This document shows positions 1-5,841 of a DNA stretch of 8,238 nt, piece after piece. Position numbers and translations under genes: made by a program. The notes below the pieces were generated by a model. That model saw only the letters and a list, made by a program, of their open reading frames with translations. It searched no databases and was not told the DNA's origin. Within the stretch, counting starts at the first letter, position 1, and every line of letters begins with the position of its first letter. The stretch comes from Rhodobiaceae bacterium (GTDB lineage Bacteria > Pseudomonadota > Alphaproteobacteria > Micropepsales > Micropepsaceae), in assembly GCA_009885515.1 (NCBI GenBank), contig VFKO01000289.1:1-8238 (forward strand), written 5' to 3'.

Positions 1-203
1 CTTGCGATCTTTTCGTCGCGGGATTTGGCGTCGAGCCCGGAAAGCGCATGCTCGCCGCCGGCGCGTGCAAGCACCATCTCAACGACTTTGTCGAATATTT
101 TATTGAGCAACTTGATGCCCGCGGGTTCGTAGCCAAATGTGTTTGCTGGAGAAAAGTGTGACATGAGCCGTCTGTGATCGCCTTGGTAGATTTCGGGACT
201 CAT
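1..203 (-). CDS. Hypothetical protein, N-terminal part (cut by left edge)
   Basis: The minus strand is open from an ATG at 203-201 to the window edge, giving 67 codons without a stop. The product starts MSPEIYQGDHRRLM, then reads SHFSPANTFGYEPAGIKLLN, followed by a predicted helix (about residues 32-47) and a charged stretch. I see no signal peptide, membrane segment or catalytic motif. The second ATG (codon 14, MSHFSPANTF) is an alternative start, and neither start has a good Shine-Dalgarno sequence. The amphipathic start resembles short conserved hypothetical proteins common in rhizobia-like bacteria, but that is only an impression. The gene is divergent from the AHSA1-like gene at 320. The function is not recognised; that it is coding is likely but not certain because only a fragment is visible. 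Confidence 0.55.
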   Translation of the reverse strand, partial: MSPEIYQGDHRRLMSHFSPANTFGYEPAGIKLLNKIFDKVVEMVLARAGGEHALSGLDAKSRDEKIA

Positions 204-319
204 TCTAAACCATACAAGCGGTGTTTTTCACGTACGTAATGCCACGGTATAAGGGTGTTTCCCGGTTATCAGCATCTTTGAGCGCCGGGACGCTGTCTTG
301 GTTGAGGGCGCAAAGCACC
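204..319. promoter_or_regulatory. Divergent intergenic region between the left-edge gene and the AHSA1-like gene
   Basis: This is a 116-base spacer between two divergently oriented starts, so it should hold promoters for both. I see no convincing -35/-10 pair or strong dyad. In-frame upstream starts for the plus-strand gene exist here (GTG at 221, ATG at 239). The peptide they would add (33 or 27 residues) does not look like part of the AHSA1 fold, so I treat the stretch as noncoding. Confidence 0.35.
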
Positions 320-760
320 GTGAATGGCAACCCAAACGAACTTGAAATCTCGCGCCGTCTGGCGGCGCCACGCGCGCGCATCTGCCAGGCCTGGTCCGAC
401 CCCAAACTCTTGGCGCAATGGTGGTGTCCGCGCCCGTGGACGACCGAGGTCCGCGCCTTTGACTTTCGCGCCGGTGGCGATTTTTGCACGTTCATGCGCA
501 GCCCGGACGGCGGCGAAAGCGACAATCCGGGCTGCTTTCTTGAAGTTGCGCCCCAAGAGCGTATCGTCATGACGTCCCTGTTAACCGGCGGCTGGCGTCC
601 GGCCACGCCTTGGCTTGCCTTGACGGCGATCATTACCATGGCCGACGAGGACGCTGGAACACGCTTCATTGCGCGCGTCCTGCTCAAGGACAGCGCCGGC
701 AGCACCCGCCACAAGGAGATGTGCCTCCAGCTTGAAGAACTAGCGCAGAAGATTACTTAG
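320..760 (+). CDS. AHSA1/SRPBCC-domain protein (START-like fold)
   Basis: The 146-residue product is a single AHSA1-type SRPBCC domain, a cytosolic helix-grip fold that encloses a hydrophobic pocket; ligands of such proteins are mostly unknown. The first strand is NELEISRRLAAPRARICQAW (residues 6-25). The family hallmark follows as DPKLLAQWWCPRPWTT (27-42), then RAGGDFCTFMRSPDG (50-64), GCFLEVAPQERIV (71-83), and the late strand AGTRFIARVLLKDSAG (112-127). I chose the GTG at 320 because the domain begins right after it and the upstream extension from 221 is not family-like; its Shine-Dalgarno (GAGG at 304-307) is weak. The C-terminus is odd: after HKEM (131-134) the chain goes straight to CLQLEELAQ, where relatives usually carry a GFHEGW-like segment. 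The gene converges with pit, 16 bases from its stop. The family call is confident; the ligand is unknown. Confidence 0.88.
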   Translation: MNGNPNELEISRRLAAPRARICQAWSDPKLLAQWWCPRPWTTEVRAFDFRAGGDFCTFMRSPDGGESDNPGCFLEVAPQERIVMTSLLTGGWRPATPWLALTAIITMADEDAGTRFIARVLLKDSAGSTRHKEMCLQLEELAQKIT

Positions 761-776
761 GCACGCTGGTCGCAGT

Positions 777-1781
777 TCATAATATGAAGCTCACAAGCCA
801 ATAGCTAACGGCCGCGATCAGCGCCGAGGCTGGAATCGTCACGATCCAGGCAAAGACAATGCCGCGCGCGATACCCCAACGCACCGCCGAGGTACGGCGG
901 GCGGCGCCGACGCCGATGATGGCGCCGGTGATCGTGTGCGTCGTGGACACCGGAATGCCGAGATAGGTCGCGCCGAACAGCGTGGCCGCGCCCGCAGTTT
1001 CAGCGCAGAAGCCCTGCATGGGCGTCAGCCGCGTGATTTTCGAACCCATGGTGTGCACGATGCGCCAACCACCAAACAACGTGCCGAGCCCCATTGCCGC
1101 ATAGCACAGGATCGCCACCCAGAGCGGCACATAAAATTCGCCTTCGATCATGCCATGCGCGTAGAGCAGCGCCGCGATGATGCCCATAGTCTTCTGCGCG
1201 TCGTTGCCGCCGTGGCCCAGCGAATAGAGCGACGCCGAAACGAATTGCAGCTTGCGGAACGTTCCATCGGCAAAGGCGGGCGTCGTGCGCACGAAACTCC
1301 ACGAGACGACGAGCACCATCAGCAATGCCAGGACGATTCCCGTCATCGGCGAGCCGGCAATGGCCAGCACGGTCTTGGTCAAACCGCTCCAAACGATTGC
1401 CTCGAATCCCGCCTTGGCGACGCCCGCGCCCACAATGCCGCCGATCAGGGCATGCGAGCTCGACGAGGGAATGCCGCCGAGCCAGGTGACGACGTTCCAG
1501 ACGATGGCGCCGGAAAGGGCGCCGAAGATAACCGCATCGTCGATAAGGGCGGGGGAGATAATTCCAGAACCTACGGTCTTTGCCACCGCGATCCCAAAGA
1601 AAAAGAAGGCAATGAAGTTGAAGAATGCGGCCCAGATGACGGCGTGGTGCGGCTTCAGCACCCGGGTTGAGACGATTGTTGCGATCGAATTGGCAGCGTC
1701 GTGCAGGCCGTTCAGGAAATCGAACGCGAGCGCGACCACGATGAGAAAGATGAGCGAAACGGCGACCCCGTCGATTTCCAT
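777..1781 (-). CDS. pit: PiT-family low-affinity inorganic phosphate permease
   Basis: This inner-membrane transporter takes up inorganic phosphate (typically as a metal-phosphate complex) with protons. The 334-residue product carries the two inverted PiT signature repeats. The N-terminal one is FLNGLHDAANS (22-32), followed by GIPSSSSHALIGG (103-115); the C-terminal one is SLGHGGNDAQKTMG (187-200), followed by IPVSTTHTITGAIIG (276-290). About ten hydrophobic segments are visible. The length fits the short PiT class found with DUF47 partners rather than the roughly 500-residue E. coli PitA. I chose the ATG at 1781 over the upstream in-frame start at 1838: it begins directly before the first membrane helix, lies 13 bases after the DUF47 stop, and has a GAGCGG ribosome-binding stretch. 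It is the second gene of a DUF47-pit operon. In Sinorhizobium meliloti the equivalent orfA-pit operon is repressed by PhoB; I see no clear Pho box here. Confidence 0.96.
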   Translation of the reverse strand: MEIDGVAVSLIFLIVVALAFDFLNGLHDAANSIATIVSTRVLKPHHAVIWAAFFNFIAFFFFGIAVAKTVGSGIISPALIDDAVIFGALSGAIVWNVVTWLGGIPSSSSHALIGGIVGAGVAKAGFEAIVWSGLTKTVLAIAGSPMTGIVLALLMVLVVSWSFVRTTPAFADGTFRKLQFVSASLYSLGHGGNDAQKTMGIIAALLYAHGMIEGEFYVPLWVAILCYAAMGLGTLFGGWRIVHTMGSKITRLTPMQGFCAETAGAATLFGATYLGIPVSTTHTITGAIIGVGAARRTSAVRWGIARGIVFAWIVTIPASALIAAVSYWLVSFIL

Positions 1782-1794
1782 GAAATGTCCGCTC

Positions 1795-2442
1795 TCAAAG
1801 ATGCTCGATGACGAGACCGTTAATCCGGTTCGCAACATCCTGGAAGCAGTCGACCACCTTCTCCAGGTGATCGTAGATTTCCGCGCCCTTGATGTAGGCC
1901 ATGGCGTCGGTTTTGGCCGGCCCTTGCAGCAGCGCCTTCAGGCCGTCCAGGTAGAGTTGATCCGATTGCTCCTCAAGGCGCACGATTTCCTCGGTGATGA
2001 CGTTGAGCCTGGGGGCATGCCTGCGCATCGTTCTGAGAAGCGGCACCGCTTCGCCCGCCAGCGCCGCAGTCCTGATGATGAGGTCGCCGGTCTGGCGCAT
2101 CGGCGTTTCGAATTTATCCACTTCGAACAACAAAACGGCCTTGGCGGTTTTGTTCATCTGGTCGATGGCATCATCCATCGAGGTGATGAGGCCACGAATA
2201 TCGCTGCGGTCGAAAGGCGTGATGAAGCTGCGGCGGATCGCTTGAAAAACCTCAGCGGTGATCAGATCCGCCTCGTGCTCGTGCGCGGCGATCTTTGCGC
2301 AGAATTCCTTGACCCTGGGACCGCCGTCGAGCATTTCGCGCAGCGCCGTCGAGCCGCCGATGAGACACTGCACATGGCGGTCGAACATGTCGAAGAACCG
2401 CTCTTCATGCGGCATCATTTTGTAGAACCAACTCAGCATCAT
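1795..2442 (-). CDS. DUF47 / PhoU-like phosphate transport regulator (Pit accessory protein)
   Basis: The 215-residue protein matches the DUF47 family (TIGR00153-like), all-helical PhoU relatives that accompany PiT transporters and are thought to regulate them at the membrane. Visible landmarks are PHEERFFDMFDRHV (11-24), the acidic metal-binding-type motif HEHEAD (54-59), the family-typical ITPFDRSDIRGLITSMDDAID (74-94), a second acidic motif EEQSD (157-161), and DHLEKVVDCFQDVANRI near the end (191-207). Length is normal and there is no signal peptide or membrane helix. The start is ATG at 2442, directly followed by a second ATG; a GAGAGGA Shine-Dalgarno sits just upstream. It precedes pit with only 13 bases between its stop and the pit start, so the two are surely co-transcribed. 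This corresponds to orfA of the rhizobial orfA-pit operon. Confidence 0.94.
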   Translation of the reverse strand: MMLSWFYKMMPHEERFFDMFDRHVQCLIGGSTALREMLDGGPRVKEFCAKIAAHEHEADLITAEVFQAIRRSFITPFDRSDIRGLITSMDDAIDQMNKTAKAVLLFEVDKFETPMRQTGDLIIRTAALAGEAVPLLRTMRRHAPRLNVITEEIVRLEEQSDQLYLDGLKALLQGPAKTDAMAYIKGAEIYDHLEKVVDCFQDVANRINGLVIEHL

Positions 2443-2561
2443 TCATCCTCTCGCACGCAAAGGCCCGGTGAGTATTCCCAGCATGTGAGGGTGTGTCTAG
2501 CCGACGGCGGCGCGACCGTCGCGGTAAACAGCTTGCATTTCCCCAGCTAACGAAGGGCGCC
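2443..2561 (-). promoter_or_regulatory. Spacer upstream of the DUF47-pit operon with a GC-rich dyad
   Basis: These 119 bases separate the hydrolase stop from the DUF47 start, all on the minus strand, so the stretch probably holds the operon promoter. It contains a perfect inverted repeat CGCGACCGTCGCG (2511-2523; 6-base arms, 1-base centre). The sequence can also pair as CGACGG/CCGTCG with an 8-base loop. No T-run follows on the minus strand, so it is a poor intrinsic terminator, and I find no Pho-box-like direct repeats. Its function is unresolved. Confidence 0.3.
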
Positions 2562-3851
2562 CTAACGTTCCGCCTTGGCCTTCGACTCATTCGCCGCGTG
2601 GCCGAAGATGCCTTTGGCCATCAGCGAAGTCTCGCCCTCGCGCCGTTTCTGGAACACCTCCGCCCGGATGGCGTGAGCATGCGCGTTGTCAGGCTCCGCC
2701 AGCACCGCGAGTTCCGCCAGGTGACACGCCACGCGCACGTCTTGCGCCGCAACGTCAAGCGCCCGTTCCGCGAGCTTGTTGGCGCCACCCGCCAGCGCCG
2801 CGATTTCCTTCGCCAGCGCCGTCTCGCGCGCAGGTTTCAGATTCGCAGGATTTCCGTCATACCAGCCGCCATAGAGCCGCCAGATGTTGCGCACCACGAA
2901 TTCCGGCTCGTCATAAGTGGGCTTGAGATAGGGCTTGTCGAGCACTGCCTGCGCGATCGACACCGAATGAATGATATCGTTCAGTCGCGCCCCTTGGTTC
3001 ATCATAGCCACTGTCTCGCGAACCAGTTGCTCCAGCGCTTCGGCAACATCGCTCAGTACACGGTGGATGCGTGCGACCCCATCTATAGGCAGACCATGTG
3101 CGGGCAGGAACAGTTCAGCGCCCCTGTCGGCCATAGCCCGCATCGCTTGCGCCCATTCCAGTGGATAGCGCTGCACCTTTTGTGGATTGCCGGCGTTGGG
3201 AAAGTTCCAGATGAAAAAATCGCCGGCGCAAATTGCCTTGTGCTTGGGTACCCACGGCCATGTGTGATCGTCTGTCTCGTCCTTGGCATGATTGAGCTCG
3301 ATCTTCAGTCCGCCGACATCGAGGTTCAGGTGATCGCGATAGACGGTGTCGGGTTTAGGCGAGCTTTCGGGCAGAAAGCGCGAAGAGTCTGAAATATCGT
3401 AACCGCTGCGCCGGAACTGCCCGAACTGACGCTCATTGATGATCTGGTTATAGCCGTTGGTCATGTTGTAACGGTCGAAACGCTTGGGCACGTTTTCGTG
3501 GCCGCAGCCGCGCAGCCGCTGATGGCCATGCGCGTCCGCGTCTGCAACGAAGGCCCCGCAGCCGCCGACGTGGTCGACATGCCCGTGCGTATAGACGACA
3601 GTATTGAAGCGGTCCTTGCGCCAACGCCGCACTTCATCAACCACCTTGCTGCCGCCGCTGGGGTTGGACGTATCAAAAGCCACCAGCCCGTCATCGGTCT
3701 CGAACAACACGCAATGCGAAAATGCCTCAACCATCGCAACGCCACTCGCGATCTCTGAGAGTTTGTGATTGATCCGGTTGATCGGCCCCACCGCATCAGC
3801 CCCCTTGCCCTCATCAATCACCGCCCTCGAAAGGGCCAGCAGATCAGCCAT
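2562..3851 (-). CDS. Metallo-beta-lactamase-fold hydrolase, alkylsulfatase-like (with dimerisation domain)
   Basis: The 429-residue product is a probable cytosolic metal-dependent hydrolase. Residues 20-255 are the MBL fold. The metal motif is THGHVDH (88-94), giving H89, H91, D93 and H94. Further likely ligands are H196 in ETDDH (192-196), the bridging D211 in CAGDFF (208-213) and H252 in PAHG (250-253). Residues about 262-400 look like the alkylsulfatase dimerisation domain, with the hallmark WRLYGGWYDGNPANLKP (324-340). The C-terminal SCP2-like domain of SdsA1-type alkylsulfatases (about 650 residues) is absent, and there is no signal peptide. I chose ATG 3851, which has an AGAGGA ribosome-binding site 8 bases upstream, over the in-frame start at 3923, whose added residues overlap no known domain. 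The substrate is unknown: sulfate-ester hydrolysis is the family suggestion but not shown. It lies 80 bases downstream of vapC on the same strand. Confidence 0.88.
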   Translation of the reverse strand: MADLLALSRAVIDEGKGADAVGPINRINHKLSEIASGVAMVEAFSHCVLFETDDGLVAFDTSNPSGGSKVVDEVRRWRKDRFNTVVYTHGHVDHVGGCGAFVADADAHGHQRLRGCGHENVPKRFDRYNMTNGYNQIINERQFGQFRRSGYDISDSSRFLPESSPKPDTVYRDHLNLDVGGLKIELNHAKDETDDHTWPWVPKHKAICAGDFFIWNFPNAGNPQKVQRYPLEWAQAMRAMADRGAELFLPAHGLPIDGVARIHRVLSDVAEALEQLVRETVAMMNQGARLNDIIHSVSIAQAVLDKPYLKPTYDEPEFVVRNIWRLYGGWYDGNPANLKPARETALAKEIAALAGGANKLAERALDVAAQDVRVACHLAELAVLAEPDNAHAHAIRAEVFQKRREGETSLMAKGIFGHAANESKAKAER

Positions 3852-3931
3852 GGTTGGGTTCCTCTTTCCAATCAACTCCAGACGCCAAATTTGCCACACA
3901 ATGCCCGCGTTGCAAGCGCTCAACTCCAGTA

Positions 3932-4348
3932 TCAGGTCACCAGGCTAAAACCTGCCACTGCAAAGTGGTGATCGAATGTGAACGCAAGCCTTATGCGGGC
4001 GCGCTTCATGATGGTGAAACTCGTAGCATCGACAGCTGAAAGCTTGTGCAGGATAGGGCGGCGGAAATAGTCCCAGGACTGCTCCAGATCGCGTAACTCA
4101 CAGGCCAGTATCTTGACGACACCCGGTTCGTGGATTGAATCCCGCCAAGCCAGTGCGACGTCGCGATTGGCATTGCGCTGCAGGAACGTAAAGGTCTCTA
4201 TCACGACAGGGACGGACGTGTGAAGTTTGGCCCCGGCGCCCCGGACGGTCTCCCAAATTTCGCGTGCCTGTCCGTGCAGCGGATCACGTGTAAGGGCCAA
4301 GGCGATCCACGCCCCGCTATCAACGAAAACGAGTTCGCGCTGGCGCAC
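3932..4348 (-). CDS. vapC: PIN-domain ribonuclease toxin, VapC-like
   Basis: The 138-residue protein is a single PIN domain, the metal-dependent RNase fold of type II VapC toxins, which usually cleave tRNA or rRNA when not bound by antitoxin. The four acidic catalytic positions are visible: D10 in VFVDSGAW (7-14), E51 in VVIETFTFL (48-56), D107 in LSAVDATSF (103-111) and D126 in AFTFDHHF (122-129). Length is normal and the toxin appears intact. The start is GTG at 4348-4346; no ATG lies before D10. Its first base is the last base of the preceding antitoxin's TAG stop, a one-base overlap typical of translationally coupled vapBC pairs. It could in principle be a solitary PIN nuclease, but the upstream ribbon-helix-helix gene makes toxin the best call. 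The RNA target cannot be inferred. Confidence 0.93.
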   Translation of the reverse strand: MRQRELVFVDSGAWIALALTRDPLHGQAREIWETVRGAGAKLHTSVPVVIETFTFLQRNANRDVALAWRDSIHEPGVVKILACELRDLEQSWDYFRRPILHKLSAVDATSFTIMKRARIRLAFTFDHHFAVAGFSLVT

Positions 4349-4557
4349 TAAACTTCGTCGTGAACACTGTCGTGTTCAAGCGATGTGCGCAAAGGTTCGC
4401 CATCCCAAAGCCCAACCGGTCCGCCCTTCTGCGGCTTAAGAATGACTTTGCGCACGGCCTCACGGACAAGCTCCGCGACACTGCAGCCCGACCGGGCAGC
4501 GGCCAGGCGCAGCGCATCGAGTTCTTCCTTACGCAGATAAACCTGAGTCTTTTCCAT
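4348..4557 (-). CDS. vapB: Ribbon-helix-helix antitoxin, VapB-like
   Basis: The 69-residue product has an N-terminal ribbon-helix-helix (CopG/RHH_1) DNA-binding domain. The beta strand is KTQVYLR (3-9), helix 1 is KEELDALRLAAARSG (10-24), and helix 2 is SVAELVREAVRKVI (26-39). The C-terminal tail, GLWDGEPLRTSLEHDSVHDEV, is the type that wraps round and blocks a VapC toxin. As a dimer it should neutralise VapC and, with it, repress its own operon. I chose the ATG at 4557; an in-frame GTG at 4566 would add only three residues. No Shine-Dalgarno is visible. A perfect TTGACA -35 sits 31 bases upstream, so the message may be leaderless. The module is flanked by genes on the same strand but probably has its own promoter. 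Confidence 0.9.
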   Translation of the reverse strand: MEKTQVYLRKEELDALRLAAARSGCSVAELVREAVRKVILKPQKGGPVGLWDGEPLRTSLEHDSVHDEV

Positions 4558-4561
4558 GTAC

Positions 4562-4606
4562 GTCACAATGACACACTAACTGACACATGTCAAATCAGGC
4601 GTCACA
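4562..4606 (-). promoter_or_regulatory. Candidate vapBC promoter and autoregulatory operator
   Basis: On the minus strand a perfect TTGACA (-35, 4593-4588) is followed 17 bases later by CATTGT (4570-4565, a weak -10), placing transcription start at about 4558-4557, at the vapB ATG. The same stretch is packed with short repeats: TGACACA at 4569-4575 and again at 4581-4587 (12-base phase), the inverted repeat TGACA-CA-TGTCA at 4581-4592 overlapping the -35, and GTCACA at 4562-4567 and 4601-4606. Such arrays suit binding by paired ribbon-helix-helix dimers. This is inferred from pattern only. It lies between the stop of the 147-residue hypothetical gene and vapB. Confidence 0.45.
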
Positions 4607-5045
4607 GCTCCAGCACCATCCGCCCCCCGATGGGCACCGCAACCCAGCGCGCCGATAACTCATCAATGGCTTCACGGATCGCCTGAATATCCTCGCTCGT
4701 CAACGGAAAAGGCTTGTCACCCCGCGCCTCACACGTCGTGTGGAACAGGTCTATGACTTCACTTGCGTCTGGCCGCCCGCTCCAGCTGTCGGCTTGCATG
4801 GTCTCGACCAGGCGCTCAACGCCTTCGCTTTCTGTGCTGGTCTCCATCCGAAACCCCGCACCTTCACCCGAAGCCCGCCGGTGAATAAAACCCCGCCGCG
4901 CCAAAACCGTTTCAACTGCATAGTGAAACATGTCATGCGGGATCGGCGCCTGCTTCGGGCAGTCAGTCGCCTCCCATGCGCCGTCTTTCATGACAAGCAT
5001 GGCATCGTATTTTCCCACGCGCTTTTCGAACATGATTTCAGGCAA
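4602..5045 (-). CDS. Conserved-looking hypothetical protein, 147 residues
   Basis: I do not recognise a named domain. The product is soluble, with no signal peptide or membrane helix. Its most distinctive part is DCPKQAPIPHDMFHYAVET (28-46), followed by GFIHRR and GAGFRM (52-67), a mixed acidic middle, and a C-terminal helix DIQAIREAIDELSARW (119-134) before a short strand VPIGGRMVLEL. The Asp-Cys-Pro and Pro-His-Asp-Met-x-His-Tyr cluster looks like a conserved core and could bind metal or substrate, but no function can be assigned. The start is TTG at 5045, supported by AAGGAA 9 bases upstream (5060-5055). The alternative ATG at 5033 would drop four residues but lies 21 bases from that site. 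It starts 32 bases after the preceding membrane-protein gene and ends 44 bases before vapB. Confidence 0.8.
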   Translation of the reverse strand: MPEIMFEKRVGKYDAMLVMKDGAWEATDCPKQAPIPHDMFHYAVETVLARRGFIHRRASGEGAGFRMETSTESEGVERLVETMQADSWSGRPDASEVIDLFHTTCEARGDKPFPLTSEDIQAIREAIDELSARWVAVPIGGRMVLEL

Positions 5046-5054
5046 CGGTCACCG

Positions 5055-5060
5055 TTCCTT
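5055..5060 (-). promoter_or_regulatory. Ribosome-binding site supporting a TTG start
   Basis: AAGGAA on the minus strand lies 9 bases before the TTG at 5045-5043. It is 21 bases from the nearest ATG (5033). This favours the rarer TTG as the start of the 147-residue hypothetical protein. Confidence 0.5.
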
Positions 5061-5077
5061 AAACGCTAGCGAGTTTT

Positions 5078-5692
5078 CTACTGACGGGTGGTCCGTGTGC
5101 TTCTGAGCACTGCGCGCCGCCATTCTGGAAAAAGAAACAAGCCCACACCACCAATTAGCCAGGAGGCAAAGGGATGGAGTGCCACATAGTGCCAAGCTTG
5201 CCGCTTAATGGTAACCGCTGGGCGGTTGTCGACAAGCATGACGGATACAGCATGCAATGACCAGTCAAGGGATCGTATCTGGCTGTCGATTGCACAATCC
5301 CCGTAGCGGTTGATTCCGCGAGGTCTAGTTTTGTCGGTGGGCATATTTAAACGGGTGGGCCTTCCATCAAGCTCGAACTCATCGGTGGCATCGCGGCGTC
5401 CGAAATTTATGGTAAGCCGATCACTACCAGCATCGATGCAAAAAATTCCACCAACTGAGTTTACCCCGAAGCTACTGACGAATTTACCGTCGCTCGAGTA
5501 TTTCTGAACACGGCTAGTAAACATCAGGGCCAAATAGAGATGATTGTCATTGGATACAGCGATATCTTCGATGAGAGAAAGCGGCATCTCCTGTGCACCG
5601 AGATGCCTGATAGCAAATCCAATCCAGAGTGGCATGAAGAATCCACTTGCACCAATGAGTATCAGCGAAGATGCAACCAATCTGATAATCAT
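5078..5692 (-). CDS. Small two-helix membrane protein with an NHL-like repeat
   Basis: The 204-residue product has an N-terminal hydrophobic segment (about 5-28), a middle domain probably outside the cytoplasm (about 32-165), and a second hydrophobic segment (about 170-189) followed by a basic tail (RRAVLRSTRTTRQ). This suggests both ends lie in the cytoplasm. Residues 41-76 resemble one NHL/beta-propeller blade: IEDIAVSNDNHLYLA, then SRVQKYSSDGKFVSSFG. A second, weaker blade may follow at 82-97 (GIFCIDAGSDRLTINF). That is far too few blades for a closed propeller. Two cysteines (C85, C133) could pair in the periplasm. The start is the ATG at 5692; there is no good Shine-Dalgarno. Base composition is unusual: two 60-base stretches inside the gene (5401-5460, 5521-5580) have 25 and 24 G+C, against 40 of 60 in the synthetase gene. 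No function can be given. Confidence 0.72.
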   Translation of the reverse strand: MIIRLVASSLILIGASGFFMPLWIGFAIRHLGAQEMPLSLIEDIAVSNDNHLYLALMFTSRVQKYSSDGKFVSSFGVNSVGGIFCIDAGSDRLTINFGRRDATDEFELDGRPTRLNMPTDKTRPRGINRYGDCAIDSQIRSLDWSLHAVSVMLVDNRPAVTIKRQAWHYVALHPFASWLIGGVGLFLFPEWRRAVLRSTRTTRQ

Positions 5693-5841
5693 GTACTTGC
5701 AATCCGGCGAGAAGACCGTTTCGATACACTGTAGAATTTAGAGCGACAAATCAAAATATGACACACATCGCAGTTGCGACGTGCAGCGAAAATTGACTGC
5801 TTCAATGGGGGGCTTTTTCGCCCAGAGGCTCTATAAGGACG
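5693..5841 (-). promoter_or_regulatory. AT-rich spacer between the synthetase and the small membrane-protein gene
   Basis: This 149-base spacer between two minus-strand genes is AT-rich in its left half (24 G+C in 5701-5760). It contains a perfect dyad TCGCA-GT-TGCGA (5768-5779). A short GC hairpin, GGGC/GCCC with a 6-base loop (5810-5823), lies about 20 bases after the synthetase stop. The hairpin has no following T-run on the minus strand, so termination there is doubtful. A weak promoter-like pair (TTGTCG, 17 bases, TATCGA on the minus strand) could serve the membrane-protein gene. Confidence 0.3.

Noticed and set aside
205..714. Minus-strand open frame of 169 codons opposite the AHSA1-like gene
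   Set aside because: The plus-strand frame carries clear SRPBCC motifs; the antisense product is arginine- and serine-rich with nothing recognisable.
776..788. AT-rich palindrome TTCATAATATGAA at the junction of the convergent AHSA1-like and pit genes, considered as a bidirectional terminator
   Set aside because: The stem is mostly A-T pairs, overlaps the pit stop codon, and has no T-run on either side, so it is not a credible intrinsic terminator.
1252..2550. Plus-strand open frame of 432 codons opposite the DUF47 and pit genes
   Set aside because: It is antisense to two well-supported family proteins, its translation shows no recognisable domain, and long antisense frames are expected in GC-rich coding DNA.
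2443..2561. Possible Pho box upstream of the DUF47-pit operon
   Set aside because: I searched for paired CTGTCAT-like direct repeats at 11-base spacing and found none, so PhoB control cannot be claimed from this sequence.
2493..3392. Plus-strand open frame of 299 codons opposite the MBL-fold hydrolase
   Set aside because: The translation is arginine- and histidine-rich with no family features, and it is fully explained as a shadow of the minus-strand gene.
3932..5692. Possible defence island built from vapBC plus the two adjacent hypothetical genes
   Set aside because: Only vapBC has a defence-related family; neither neighbour has nuclease, NTPase, sensor or effector motifs, and no mobile-element genes or boundaries are visible.
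5810..5823. GGGC/GCCC hairpin after the acyl synthetase, considered as a terminator
   Set aside because: The stem is only four pairs, and on the minus strand it is followed by C and mixed bases rather than a T-run.
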